Below, piece after piece: positions 1-8,633 of a DNA stretch of 64,000 nt. A program made the translations under genes and the position numbers. The notes beneath the pieces were generated by a model. That model ran no database searches, was not told where the DNA came from, and worked only from the letters and a program-made list of their open reading frames with translations. The stretch is taken from assembly GCF_042658685.1 (NCBI RefSeq), contig NZ_JBHSQY010000031.1. One strand, written 5' to 3'. The first letter of the stretch is position 1, and each line of letters starts with the position of its first letter. This stretch comes from Macrococcoides bohemicum. GTDB taxonomy: Bacteria; Bacillota; Bacilli; Staphylococcales; Staphylococcaceae.

Positions 1-285
1 AATCTTTGTTACTTCATTGATATATATATCATCTGGTAATGCAGAATTAAAGGCATGTTGCCATTTATTTGTAGGTAGTGACAATGGTGTATCGAAATGG
101 GCGTACTGCATCAATGCATGTACACCCTTATCTGTTCGAGATGACGGATGAATTCTGATAAAATCTTTATGCATGCGTTTTAATATACGTTCTAATTCAT
201 ACTGCACGGTGCGTCCTTCATTCTGAATTTGAAATCCTTGAAAGTCTGCACCGTTATATGAGAGTTGTAACAATATGCGTTCCAT
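1..285 (-). CDS. truA: tRNA pseudouridine synthase A, N-terminal part (cut by window edge)
   Basis: The enzyme converts uridines 38-40 of the tRNA anticodon stem to pseudouridine in the cytoplasm. I translated 95 codons by hand. The protein starts MERILLQLSYNGADFQGFQI and contains SRTDKGVHA at about residues 49-57; its Asp is the catalytic nucleophile of the TruA family. The C-terminal part lies outside the window. The ATG directly abuts the ecfT stop codon, so it is the last visible gene of the ecfA1-ecfA2-ecfT-truA operon, an arrangement common in Firmicutes. Confidence 0.93.
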   Translation of the reverse strand, partial: MERILLQLSYNGADFQGFQIQNEGRTVQYELERILKRMHKDFIRIHPSSRTDKGVHALMQYAHFDTPLSLPTNKWQHAFNSALPDDIYINEVTKI

Positions 286-1089
286 TTATGTGATGCTCCT
301 TAATATGAATATAATAATACCAATCGGTATAATTGAAAGTATCGCCATTGTATCTTTCAACTGCCATTTAAGCTGTCGATATTTTGTGCGACCAGTATCT
401 CCTTTATATCCTCTCACTTCCATGGCAATCGCTAAATCATCTGCGCGTTTAAATGCTGATACAAATAACGGAATAAGCAATGGTCCAATTGCTTTGAAGC
501 GTTGCAATGCGTTCCCACTCGATAAATCACTACCGCGAGACATTTGTGCTTTCATTACTTTCTGCGTTTCATCCATCAATGTTGGAATAAACCGAAGAGC
601 AATAGACATCATTAGCGCAAGTTCATGTACAGGTAACTTTATTTTCTTGAATGGATTTAATATTGACTCAATTGCATCAGTCAAAGCGATTGGACTTGTC
701 GTCAGTGTCATCACTGTCGATAAGAAGATAATAATAATAAAGCGAAATGAAATCATTATCCCCATCAATACACCATCCAATTGAATATTAAATATTCCAA
801 AGTCAAATAATGTTCTTCCGCCTTTCGTCAAAAAGACATGCATTAAGAATGTGAAAATGATTAAAAAGAGAATAGGTTTAATGCCATTGAAAACAAACAT
901 AAACTTAAGATTGGATAACTTAATAATGAAAAATACCAATAAAAAACCAAACAGATAACCATACCAGTTATCCATAAAGAATACGAGTATCGTCATAACA
1001 AATACAAAGATCAACTTCGCTCTCGGATCTAACGAATGTACGAAAGATTCAATTGGGACAAATCTACCAAGAATCATTTTATCAAGCAT
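286..1089 (-). CDS. ecfT: ECF transporter transmembrane component EcfT
   Basis: Membrane scaffold of the energy-coupling factor module that joins the two ATPases to exchangeable vitamin-binding S components. The 267-residue protein begins MLDKMILGRFVP and has about five hydrophobic segments. Between them is a cytoplasmic region with two short Arg motifs, SRG in AQMSRGSD and VRG in AMEVRGYKG, which match the coupling motifs that contact EcfA1 and EcfA2. An upstream in-frame start at 1218 would add 43 residues that overlap ecfA2 and look non-native, so I chose the ATG at 1089. It overlaps the end of ecfA2 by eight bases, suggesting translational coupling. Confidence 0.93.
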   Translation of the reverse strand: MLDKMILGRFVPIESFVHSLDPRAKLIFVFVMTILVFFMDNWYGYLFGFLLVFFIIKLSNLKFMFVFNGIKPILFLIIFTFLMHVFLTKGGRTLFDFGIFNIQLDGVLMGIMISFRFIIIIFLSTVMTLTTSPIALTDAIESILNPFKKIKLPVHELALMMSIALRFIPTLMDETQKVMKAQMSRGSDLSSGNALQRFKAIGPLLIPLFVSAFKRADDLAIAMEVRGYKGDTGRTKYRQLKWQLKDTMAILSIIPIGIIIFILRSIT

Positions 1090-1936
1090 GGCTTTCCCTC
1101 CATTCTTGGTACATTGCATTAAACGCTTCAATCGAAAGCGCAGTGTATGGCAATTTAATATTATATTTTGTTTCAAACTTTCTTTGTAACTGTGTAATTT
1201 CAGGTGGATGAATATCAAAGTGTGTTAAATCTTTACTGAATATTTCTTGGGGTGTGCCTTGATTTACTACCTTCCCTTGATGCATCACATATAAATAATC
1301 AGCACGGGCTGCCTGGTCCATTTGATGTGTAACTAATATAACAGTGATCCCTAATTCTTGCTGCAGCTGATGAAACAAAGACATAATTTCTTGTTGTCCT
1401 CTCGGATCAAGCCCGGCTGTTGGTTCATCAACGATTAGTACATCAGGTTTCATCGCAAGTACACCCATTATTGCAACACGTCGCATTTGCCCTCCAGAGA
1501 GCTCAAACGGGCTTTTATGAAGTATAGATTCATCCATACCAAATAAATTAAATAGTTCACGTGCGCGTGCCTCAGCATCTTTTTCAGCTATGCCATAGTT
1601 CATAGGACCAAACATTATATCTTTTAGCACAGTTTCTTCAAATAATTGCTGCTCTGCAAACTGAAAGACCATCCCGACTTTTTTACGGATAGGTTTAAGA
1701 TGTTTATTCTTCGTTTTATGACTAATAACTTGTCCATCAATATCGATGTTACCTTCTGTCGGTTTAATCAGTGCATTTAAATGCTGAATCACAGTAGATT
1801 TACCTGATCCAGTATGTCCGATAATCGCATAAAATTTATTCTCAATAAAGGTCATATTAATGTCTGTTAAAGCACGAACTTCAAAAGGAGTGTTTTTAGA
1901 ATAATGAAAACCAACGTTGTTTAATTGTATCTTCAT
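1082..1936 (-). CDS. ecfA2: ECF transporter ATP-binding protein EcfA2
   Basis: Second ATPase subunit of the ECF vitamin uptake module (284 residues, normal length). Visible motifs are Walker A GHTGSGKST near residue 40, the Q-loop MVFQFAEQQLF typical of this paralogue, the ABC signature LSGGQMRRVAIMG, Walker B VLIVDEPTAGLD and the switch histidine in ILVTHQMD. Its start overlaps the ecfA1 stop by four bases. The substrate of the module cannot be told from this locus, because S components are encoded elsewhere. Confidence 0.95.
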   Translation of the reverse strand: MKIQLNNVGFHYSKNTPFEVRALTDINMTFIENKFYAIIGHTGSGKSTVIQHLNALIKPTEGNIDIDGQVISHKTKNKHLKPIRKKVGMVFQFAEQQLFEETVLKDIMFGPMNYGIAEKDAEARARELFNLFGMDESILHKSPFELSGGQMRRVAIMGVLAMKPDVLIVDEPTAGLDPRGQQEIMSLFHQLQQELGITVILVTHQMDQAARADYLYVMHQGKVVNQGTPQEIFSKDLTHFDIHPPEITQLQRKFETKYNIKLPYTALSIEAFNAMYQEWRESHA

Positions 1937-2733
1937 AGTTTCTTAAGCAACTCCTCTGTTGTTATAAATTCATTCTGATTAAATAATAGTCGATTTACTT
2001 TCATTTCAAATGGCAAATCAAGTCCTATAGAGACTAATTCATCTGCATTTTTATATATCGTTTCCGGTGTTCCGGACATCACAACACTGCCTTTATTCAT
2101 TACAAAGATGCGATCACTGTCCAGCGTTTCTTCAAGATGATGCGTAATATGTATAATTGTAAGCCGATGTGTTTGTTGTACACGCTTTATTATTCTTAAT
2201 ATTTCAGTACGTCCTTCAGGGTCCAGCATTGACGTCGCTTCGTCTAAAATGATGACCTCAGGTTGCAGCGCCAATACGCTTGCTATCGCTACACGCTGCT
2301 TCTGACCACCAGATAAATGATGCGGTTCATGTCTTCTCATATGTGACATTTCAACGGCCTCTAATGCCTGATTTACACGTACATGCATTTCATCATGAGG
2401 GACACCATAATTTTCTAATCCGAAGGCAATGTCATCTTCAACTGTTGCACCAACAAATTGGTTATCTGGATTTTGAAATACTATGCCTAACTGTTCATGT
2501 ACAGATTGGATTGTATCTTCTCTGAGTTTGATTTTATTAATTGTAATGTCACCTTTTTGGATAGGTTCAATACCACCAATCAGTTTAAGTAAAGTCGACT
2601 TACCTGAACCGTTATGACCGACGATGCAAATCCATTCGCCTTTATTAATCGTTAAAGAAAGATCGTCAATTGCAGGAATACTCTGACCATCATAAGTATA
2701 TGATAAATTATTTATTGTAATGATCGGTTCCAT
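1933..2733 (-). CDS. ecfA1: ECF transporter ATP-binding protein EcfA1
   Basis: First ATPase subunit of the ECF module. Motifs: Walker A GHNGSGKST, signature LSGGQKQRVAIA, Walker B VIILDEATSMLD, and a switch His in IIHITHHLEE. The reading frame is open to 2826, but the protein proper starts at MEPIITINNLSYTYDG (ATG at 2733, 266 residues), preceded by an AAAGGTGAT ribosome binding site. It is the promoter-proximal gene of the ecf-truA operon and is separated from rplQ by 347 bases with two terminators and a promoter. Confidence 0.94.
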   Translation of the reverse strand: MEPIITINNLSYTYDGQSIPAIDDLSLTINKGEWICIVGHNGSGKSTLLKLIGGIEPIQKGDITINKIKLREDTIQSVHEQLGIVFQNPDNQFVGATVEDDIAFGLENYGVPHDEMHVRVNQALEAVEMSHMRRHEPHHLSGGQKQRVAIASVLALQPEVIILDEATSMLDPEGRTEILRIIKRVQQTHRLTIIHITHHLEETLDSDRIFVMNKGSVVMSGTPETIYKNADELVSIGLDLPFEMKVNRLLFNQNEFITTEELLKKL

Positions 2734-2839
2734 ACAATCACCTTTCGCTTTCTCATTTGGATTATTGAATATTAGGAATATGTAGTTTATTTCCTTCTGG
2801 TAAATAGTATACAAATTATATTTCATGTTCTGTTAATTA

Positions 2840-2869
2840 TTTATACCATAAATCATTAACACAAAACAA
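2840..2869 (-). promoter_or_regulatory. Candidate sigma-A promoter for ecfA1-ecfA2-ecfT-truA
   Basis: On the minus strand there is a TTGTTT -35 (2864-2869), an 18-base spacer ending in TGG, and a TATAAA -10 (2840-2845). The TGn before the -10 makes it an extended -10 promoter. It lies about 110 bases upstream of the ecfA1 ATG and beyond the rplQ terminators, so the ecf genes can be transcribed independently of the ribosomal operon. Confidence 0.55.
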
Positions 2870-2882
2870 AATGTCTGTATAT

Positions 2883-2909
2883 AAATAAAAAACCCGGAAT
2901 TCCGGATTT
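2883..2909 (-). terminator. Second rho-independent terminator after rplQ
   Basis: On the minus strand, AAATCCGG and CCGGGTTT arms flank AATT and are followed by TTTTTTATTTAT. The GC-core stem with a T-run directly after it supports termination of transcription from the alpha operon. Confidence 0.7.
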
Positions 2910-2916
2910 AATAATG

Positions 2917-2948
2917 AAAAAAGCGCGCACTCCGCCTAGAGGTCACGC
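2917..2948 (-). terminator. First rho-independent terminator of the S10-spc-alpha operon
   Basis: On the minus strand, GCGTG pairs with CGCGC (one G-U pair). Then come a two-by-two internal loop and a CTC/GAG inner stem with loop TAGGCG, followed by TTTTTT. It lies about 130 bases past the rplQ stop and forms a tandem pair with the hairpin at 2883-2909. The stretch 2949-3080 between rplQ and this hairpin shows no ORF or other structure that I recognise. Confidence 0.6.
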
Positions 2949-3080
2949 AAAACGTTATTCTATTATGGCGAAGTACTCTGAGCTAGACAATATCTGTGTG
3001 TGGCAAACATTATCGTTGCACTCATTTGCTTATGTGTGTATGTGTAAGATAAGTGATCCCTAAATCCATGATAATTATTA

Positions 3081-3449
3081 TTATACTAATTCAATGATAA
3101 CCATTTCTGAACCGTCTCCACGACGTGGTCCAACTTTCATAATTCTAGTATATCCACCTTGACGCTCTGTGTAACGAGGAGCAATGTCAGAGAATAATTT
3201 TTGAATTGCGAATTGTGTAGTTTCATCTTCGTTTAAAATTTCAACACGACGTAAAACTTCAGCTGCTTGACGGCGAGCATGTAAATCTCCACGTTTACCT
3301 AAAGTAATTAATTTTTCTACGATTTTACGTAATTCTTTCGCGCGTGCTTCAGTCGTTTCGATTCGCTCGTTAACGATTAAAGAAGTTGCTAAATCGCGTA
3401 ACATAGCTTTACGTTGATCTGATGTACGACCTAATTTTCTGTAACCCAT
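3081..3449 (-). CDS. rplQ: 50S ribosomal protein L17
   Basis: Large-subunit protein near the peptide exit tunnel. The 122-residue protein begins MGYRKLGRTSDQRKAMLRDL, the hallmark L17 N-terminus, and ends with a PRRGDGSEMVIIELV tail. It is the last gene of the alpha segment, 19 bases after rpoA with an AAAGGAGG site, and is followed by tandem terminators. Confidence 0.98.
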   Translation of the reverse strand: MGYRKLGRTSDQRKAMLRDLATSLIVNERIETTEARAKELRKIVEKLITLGKRGDLHARRQAAEVLRRVEILNEDETTQFAIQKLFSDIAPRYTERQGGYTRIMKVGPRRGDGSEMVIIELV

Positions 3450-3468
3450 GAATCGTAACCTCCTTTAA

Positions 3469-4413
3469 CTAGTCTTCTTTTCTTAATCCGAGACCTAAGT
3501 CTTCTAATTTAAATTTAACTTCTTCTAAAGACTTGCGTCCTAAGTTACGAACTTTCATCATATCAGCTTCTGATTTGTCGGCTAATTCCTGAACAGAATT
3601 AATACCTGCACGTTTCAGACAGTTATAAGAACGAACTGATAAATCAAGTTCTTCAATCGACATTTCAAGTGCTTTTTCTTTGTGATCTTCTTCTTTTTCA
3701 ATCATGATTTCAGCATTTTGTGCTTCATCAGTTAAGTCAACAAAGATGTTTAAATGTTCTGTCATAATCTTAGCACCTAAAGAAATCGCTTCTTGTGGTG
3801 TTAATGAACCGTCAGTCCATACATCTAAAGTTAATTTGTCAAAGTTAGTACTTTGTCCAACACGTGTATTTTCTACTGTGTAGTTTACACGCTCAACTGG
3901 TGTGTAGATTGAATCAACTGGAATTACTCCAATTGGTAAATCACTTGTGTTATTATCTTCAGCCAAAGTGTAACCACGTCCTGCATTTGCAACCAAACGC
4001 ATTTTTAAGTGTCCACCTTTAGATACAGTTGCGATTTTTAAATCAGGATTTAAAATTTCAACATCACTGTCATGCATAATATCTTTCGCAGTAACAACGC
4101 CTTCATCTTTCACATCAATTTCAAGCGTTTTATCTTCATCAGAGTAGATTTTAAGCGCAAGCTTTTTGATGTTCATGATCATTGTTGTAACATCTTCCAC
4201 TACATTCTCAACAGCTGAGAATTCATGTAAGATACCTTCGATTTCAATATTCTTAACAGCCGCACCTGGTAATGAAGATAATAGGATACGACGTAAGGAG
4301 TTTCCTAATGTTGTACCATAACCACGTTCTAACGGTTCAACTACGAATTTACCGAATTTAGAATCTTCACTAATTTCAACTGTCTCAATTCTAGGTTTTT
4401 CGATTTCAATCAT
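3469..4413 (-). CDS. rpoA: RNA polymerase alpha subunit
   Basis: Assembly subunit of RNA polymerase (314 residues). The N-terminal dimerisation domain includes GYGTTLGNSLRRILLSSLPG. An acidic linker follows, and the C-terminal domain has LDLSVRSYNCLKRAGI and VRNLGRKSLEEV, which bind UP elements and activators. The frame is open upstream to 4434, but MIEIEKPRIETVE at 4413 has a clear AAGGAGGA site. The 83-base gap to rpsK is the widest in this part of the operon and contains a possible internal promoter. Confidence 0.98.
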   Translation of the reverse strand: MIEIEKPRIETVEISEDSKFGKFVVEPLERGYGTTLGNSLRRILLSSLPGAAVKNIEIEGILHEFSAVENVVEDVTTMIMNIKKLALKIYSDEDKTLEIDVKDEGVVTAKDIMHDSDVEILNPDLKIATVSKGGHLKMRLVANAGRGYTLAEDNNTSDLPIGVIPVDSIYTPVERVNYTVENTRVGQSTNFDKLTLDVWTDGSLTPQEAISLGAKIMTEHLNIFVDLTDEAQNAEIMIEKEEDHKEKALEMSIEELDLSVRSYNCLKRAGINSVQELADKSEADMMKVRNLGRKSLEEVKFKLEDLGLGLRKED

Positions 4414-4466
4414 GTAATAATCCTCCTTCAACAACGTCGAATAATTTTATTTTAGTTCTATATACT

Positions 4467-4495
4467 ATTATAAGTGTCTTTGATACTAATTGAAA
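4467..4495 (-). promoter_or_regulatory. Possible internal promoter ahead of rpoA
   Basis: On the minus strand there is a consensus TATAAT -10 (4467-4472) with a 17-base spacer and a weak TTTCAA -35 (4490-4495), in the unusually wide rpsK-rpoA gap. This is inference from sequence only; the -35 match is poor. Confidence 0.35.
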
Positions 4496-4496
4496 A

Positions 4497-4886
4497 TTAT
4501 ACGCGACGACGTTTCGGTGGACGACAACCGTTATGTGGTACTGGTGTAACGTCTTTAATCGCTGTAATTTCTAAACCAGCTGATTGTAACGCACGAATTG
4601 CTGCTTCACGACCTTGACCAGGTCCTTTAACAGTAACTTCTACAGTTTTTAAACCATGTTCCATAGCTGCTTTAGATGCAGTTTCTGATGCCATTTGAGC
4701 TGCGAATGGTGTAGATTTACGAGAACCTCTGAAACCTAACGCACCAGCAGATGACCATGATAAAGCATTACCGAAATCATCAGTAATTGTTACAATTGTA
4801 TTGTTGAATGTTGAACGGATGTGTGCAACACCAGACTCAATATTCTTTTTAACTCTACGCTTACGTGATACTTGTTTACGTGCCAT
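4497..4886 (-). CDS. rpsK: 30S ribosomal protein S11
   Basis: Small-subunit platform protein, 129 residues. Recognised by the basic N-terminus MARKQVSRKRRVKKN, the GVAHIRSTFNNTIVTITD segment and the C-terminal PVPHNGCRPPKRRRV that contacts 16S rRNA near the E site. It sits 20 bases after rpsM with a good ribosome binding site. Confidence 0.98.
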   Translation of the reverse strand: MARKQVSRKRRVKKNIESGVAHIRSTFNNTIVTITDDFGNALSWSSAGALGFRGSRKSTPFAAQMASETASKAAMEHGLKTVEVTVKGPGQGREAAIRALQSAGLEITAIKDVTPVPHNGCRPPKRRRV

Positions 4887-4906
4887 TTAGCTCACTCCTT
4901 TACTTT

Positions 4907-5272
4907 TTATTTCTTCTTGTTAGCAACGGTCTTAACTGGACCTTTACGAGTACGTGCATTGTTTTTAGTATTTTGTCCACGTGTTGGTAAACCACGACGG
5001 TGACGAATACCTCTGTATGAAGCAATTTCCATTAAACGTTTGATGTTTAAGTTGATTTCACGACGTAAGTCACCTTCAACTTTGTATCCATCTACTTGTT
5101 CACGGATTCTGTTTAATTCATCTTCTGTTAAGTCGCGCACACGAGTACTCTCGTTAACATTAGCAGCTGCTAAGATTTTTTGAGCTGTTGTTTTTCCAAT
5201 ACCATAAACGTAAGTTAATGCGATAACTACGCGTTTCTCACGTGGTACGTCTACACCTGCGATACGTGCCAT
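4907..5272 (-). CDS. rpsM: 30S ribosomal protein S13
   Basis: Head protein that contacts the P-site tRNA and bridges to the 50S subunit. The 121-residue sequence begins MARIAGVDVPREKRVVIALTY, includes the helix-hairpin-helix GIGKTTAQKIL, and ends with the basic GLPTRGQNTKNNARTRKGP tail. It follows rpmJ by 22 bases. Confidence 0.98.
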   Translation of the reverse strand: MARIAGVDVPREKRVVIALTYVYGIGKTTAQKILAAANVNESTRVRDLTEDELNRIREQVDGYKVEGDLRREINLNIKRLMEIASYRGIRHRRGLPTRGQNTKNNARTRKGPVKTVANKKK

Positions 5273-5294
5273 TTATATTGCACCTCCTGTTTTC

Positions 5295-5420
<126 letters not shown>

Positions 5421-5443
5421 CTAATTTAATATTGGAGTTCTTA

Positions 5444-5662
5444 TTATTTATAACGATACGTAATGCGTCCACGAGTTAAATCGTAAGGACTCATTTCAAC
5501 AGTTACTTTGTCGCCAGGTAGAATACGGATGTAGTTCATACGAATTTTACCGCTAACATGCGCTAAGATCTCATGACCATTTTCTAATTCTACTTTAAAC
5601 ATTGCGTTTGGTAAAGTATCTAATACAGTACCTTCTAATTCAATTACATCTTGTTTAGCCAT
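5444..5662 (-). CDS. infA: Translation initiation factor IF-1
   Basis: S1-like OB-fold protein that occupies the ribosomal A site during initiation. It has 72 residues from [20 protein letters not shown] to [12 protein letters not shown], exactly the usual size. The frame extends upstream to 5686, but the AAGGGGGA site places the start at 5662. It is expressed within the spc-alpha transcript, 20 bases after the KOW gene. Confidence 0.97.
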
Positions 5663-5682
5663 TTTCAAATTCCCCCTTTTTA

Positions 5683-5964
5683 TCAAGATTCCGAAATTCG
5701 AGCGGTATATTTTTGCAAAACGTAACGTAATTTAGCGTCTGTTACAAAACCTGCTTCAGAAATACTCGATTTAATTTCAGGTGAGTGCTCATCACTTAGT
5801 ATTAAATGCGACAGGTTCTTTTTCTTTGGATATTCATAAGTCCGTTTATCTCCGTCTGCAACAAGTACAAATCGATGATCGATAATAGCAATAATGACTC
5901 CAGGTAACCCTTTATCTTTGCCACGACCACTCGTGACAATTTGACCAATACTTACTTGATTCAA
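5683..5964 (-). CDS. KOW-domain RNA-binding protein (L14e-like)
   Basis: Small protein of about 93 residues with an N-terminal KOW-type motif ([20 protein letters not shown]), a beta-rich core, and a lysine-rich KKKNLSH stretch. Similar genes lie upstream of infA in Bacillus and are annotated as RNA-binding proteins of the L14e/KOW family; the function is not established. The start is uncertain. A GTG at 5991 has no ribosome binding site. The TTG at 5964 is preceded by GTGGATGTGATC, which resembles the end of an anti-SD match at suitable spacing, so I chose it. It is cotranscribed with adk and infA. Confidence 0.8.
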
Positions 5965-6015
5965 CTGATCACATCCACTTAAGCAACTCACCAGGAGGTG
6001 AATCTCGGTAAACGA

Positions 6016-6663
6016 TTAAAGCTGATTTAATACCTTCTCAACTTCAGTAGTAACATCCTTAATATCTTTCGAACCATCAACATTGAAAAGCACACCTTGA
6101 TTTGTATAGAAATCAAGTAATGGTTTCGTTTGTTTAATGTTTACGTCTAAACGTGTACGAACTGTTTCAGGATTATCATCTGCACGTTGATATAACTTTC
6201 CACCATCAATATCACAAATACCTTCTACTTTAGGTGGATTGAACACTAAATGATAAGTTGTCCCACAAGTTTCGCAAATACGACGTCCCGTTAAACGGTT
6301 CATCAATTCTTCTTCCTGAACATCAATGTTAATCACACCTTCAATCTTACGATCAACAGCAGCTAACATTTCATTCAGCGCTTCAGCCTGCTCAACTGTT
6401 CTTGGGAAACCATCAAGTAGGAAACCGCGTTTAGCATCTTCTTCTAACAATCTTTCACGAACGATACCAATCGTAACTTCATCTGGAACAAGTTCGCCGT
6501 TATCCATAAATGACTTTGCTTTTTGACCAAGCTCAGTATTATTTTTGATGGCTGCACGGAACATGTCTCCAGTAGAAATATGAGGAATTGGGTATTTCTT
6601 AATAATTTCACTCGCTTGAGTCCCTTTACCTGCGCCAGGTAAGCCCATTAAAATGATATTCAT
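6016..6663 (-). CDS. adk: Adenylate kinase
   Basis: Catalyses ATP + AMP = 2 ADP in the cytoplasm. The 215-residue protein has the P-loop GLPGAGKGTQ at 7-16, the AMP-binding ISTGDMFR, and DGFPRTVEQA. The LID carries CETC and later CDID, the Cys3-Asp zinc site found in Gram-positive long-form adenylate kinases. The ATG at 6663 has a GGAGG site; the upstream extension to 6681 overlaps the secY stop and is unlikely. It follows secY, the standard position. Confidence 0.97.
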   Translation of the reverse strand: MNIILMGLPGAGKGTQASEIIKKYPIPHISTGDMFRAAIKNNTELGQKAKSFMDNGELVPDEVTIGIVRERLLEEDAKRGFLLDGFPRTVEQAEALNEMLAAVDRKIEGVINIDVQEEELMNRLTGRRICETCGTTYHLVFNPPKVEGICDIDGGKLYQRADDNPETVRTRLDVNIKQTKPLLDFYTNQGVLFNVDGSKDIKDVTTEVEKVLNQL

Positions 6664-6680
6664 AAAATGCCCTCCAGACA

Positions 6681-7970
6681 TTAACGTCTTTTAAAACCTT
6701 TATATTCACGTTGACCAAGTTGAGCCTTTAACTGAGCAATTGTCTCTAATGCTACCCCGATTACGATTAATAAACTCGTTCCACCAATACGTAATGATTG
6801 AGGTAAGTTTAAGAAATCAGAAACGATTAATGGTAACACGGCGATTCCTGCTAAGAAAAGTGCTCCAACAAAAGTTAAACGATAAAGAACTTTTGTAATA
6901 TAGTTTTGAGTATTTTTACCAGGACGAATTCCCGGTACGTAACTACCCTGTTTTCTTAAATTGTCAGCCATTTGTTCTGGATTAACCTGAACAAATGCAT
7001 AAAAGTAAGCAAATGCAATAATTAATATTACATATACAATCATACCAATCGGCTGTGCCGGATCAGAATGTGCTGCCAAAGTTTTTGCCCAATCCGCTTT
7101 CGGGAAGAGTAATTGTAACGTCTTCGGAAGCATGAAAAACGCCATTGCAAAGATAACTGGAATAACCCCGGCAGCATTAACCTTTAAAGGCAAAAATGTT
7201 GCTTGTGGTGCTAATCTGTTGCCTGTTGTACGTTTTGCGTATTGAATAGGTATTTTACGAACTGCTTGAAGTACGAATACTGCAAAAGCTGTAAGAAGTA
7301 TCATACCAATAAAAATACCAATCGCTTCTAAAACTGCCATTGTTGTATCGTTCGCACCAACAAATGATTGTTGATAGAACTGAATTAACGCTGGTGGAAT
7401 AGAAGATAAAATACCACCGAAGATGATAATAGAAATACCATTACCAACACCATATTGTGTAATTTGTTCACCTAACCACATCAAAAATGCAGTACCTGCT
7501 GTTAACACGATAGCGATAAGAATAAAGTTCCATATACTTGTATTCGTGATCAATTGACCACCTAACATGTTATTGAAACTATAACTCATACCAAAACCTT
7601 GAATGAATGCAAGAACAATTGTGAAGTAACGCGTAAATTGCGTAAGCTTTTTACGTCCAACTTCACCTTGTTTAGACCATTCTGTAAACTTGGGTACAAC
7701 ATCCATCTGTAGTAACTGAACTACGATTGATGCTGTAATGTATGGCATAATCCCCATTGCAAGAATAGAGAAATTTTGTAGTGCTCCCCCACCAAACGTA
7801 TTCATCAAATCAGTAATACCTTTATCGGCCTGACTCTCAAACGCTGCTGGGTTGACACCTGGAACTGGAATATATGTTCCAATTTTAAAGATAATTAACA
7901 TTGCGAGTGTAAAGATGATTTTGCTACGTATTTCTTTTACTTTAAAGAAACTAATAAGCGTATCAAACAT
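6681..7970 (-). CDS. secY: Protein translocase subunit SecY
   Basis: Central channel of the Sec machinery in the plasma membrane. It has 429 residues with ten hydrophobic segments, the GIMPYITASIVVQLL segment of TM2, the cytoplasmic loop KRTTGNRLAP, and YVPGIRPGKNTQNYI between TM8 and TM9. Its ATG overlaps the rplO stop as TAATG, with GAGGTGATC inside rplO as ribosome binding site, so the two are translationally coupled. Confidence 0.98.
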   Translation of the reverse strand: MFDTLISFFKVKEIRSKIIFTLAMLIIFKIGTYIPVPGVNPAAFESQADKGITDLMNTFGGGALQNFSILAMGIMPYITASIVVQLLQMDVVPKFTEWSKQGEVGRKKLTQFTRYFTIVLAFIQGFGMSYSFNNMLGGQLITNTSIWNFILIAIVLTAGTAFLMWLGEQITQYGVGNGISIIIFGGILSSIPPALIQFYQQSFVGANDTTMAVLEAIGIFIGMILLTAFAVFVLQAVRKIPIQYAKRTTGNRLAPQATFLPLKVNAAGVIPVIFAMAFFMLPKTLQLLFPKADWAKTLAAHSDPAQPIGMIVYVILIIAFAYFYAFVQVNPEQMADNLRKQGSYVPGIRPGKNTQNYITKVLYRLTFVGALFLAGIAVLPLIVSDFLNLPQSLRIGGTSLLIVIGVALETIAQLKAQLGQREYKGFKRR

Positions 7971-8410
7971 TAGATCACCTCAGTTGTTCCGCCCTTACCT
8001 TCAATTGCTTCTTTCGCTGAAGCTGAAAATTTATGAGCTTTTACTGTTAACTTTGCTGTTAATTCACCATTACCAAGAATTTTAATACCTGATTTTTCGT
8101 TAGATACTACACCTGATTCAATAAGTAAAGCTGGTGTTACTTCTGTACCTTCTTCAAAACGGTTTAATTGATCTAAGTTAACAATCGCGTAGTCTTTACG
8201 GTTAATGTTTGTAAATCCACGTTTTGGTAAACGACGGAATAAAGGTAATTGTCCACCTTCAAAGCCTAAACGTACTCCACCACCTGAACGTGCTTTTTGA
8301 CCTTTATGACCACGTCCACTTGTTTTACCATTACCTGAAGCCATACCGCGACCAACACGGTTACGTTCTTTACGAGCGCCTTCAACTGGTTTCATTTCAT
8401 GTAATTTCAT
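7970..8410 (-). CDS. rplO: 50S ribosomal protein L15
   Basis: Large-subunit protein of 146 residues. The glycine- and arginine-rich N-terminus (KERNRVGRGMASGNGKTSGR) threads into 23S rRNA, followed by a globular L18e-like C-terminal domain. It lies 29 bases after rpmD and overlaps the secY start by one base. Confidence 0.98.
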   Translation of the reverse strand: MKLHEMKPVEGARKERNRVGRGMASGNGKTSGRGHKGQKARSGGGVRLGFEGGQLPLFRRLPKRGFTNINRKDYAIVNLDQLNRFEEGTEVTPALLIESGVVSNEKSGIKILGNGELTAKLTVKAHKFSASAKEAIEGKGGTTEVI

Positions 8411-8439
8411 TTCGGCACCTCCTTATTCTTAAAAATATA

Positions 8440-8619
8440 TTATGCTTCTGTTATTGTCACTAAGTGACTTACTTTGTTAATTTGCCCACGAATCGCAGGG
8501 TTGTCATCAACTTCAACTGTTTGATGCATTTTGTTAAGCCCTAAAGCTTTAACAGTTTTACGTTGTGTTTCAGGACGACCGATAATACTACGAGTGAGGG
8601 TAATTTTAATTTTAGCCAT
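8440..8619 (-). CDS. rpmD: 50S ribosomal protein L30
   Basis: Translated by hand: 59 residues starting MAKIKITLTRSIIGRPETQR and containing TVKALGLNKMHQTVEV, the conserved L30 core. An AAGGAGGG site precedes the ATG. It sits between rpsE and rplO in canonical order. Confidence 0.97.
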   Translation of the reverse strand: MAKIKITLTRSIIGRPETQRKTVKALGLNKMHQTVEVDDNPAIRGQINKVSHLVTITEA

Positions 8620-8633
8620 TGTTTATGCCCTCC

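Noticed and set aside
275..784. 169-codon plus-strand open frame opposite ecfT
   Set aside because: It is an antisense shadow of ecfT with no ribosome binding site and no family resemblance.
5692..6015. Missing map gene between adk and infA
   Set aside because: Bacillus has map here, but as I recall staphylococci carry it elsewhere, so its absence is lineage-typical rather than a deletion.
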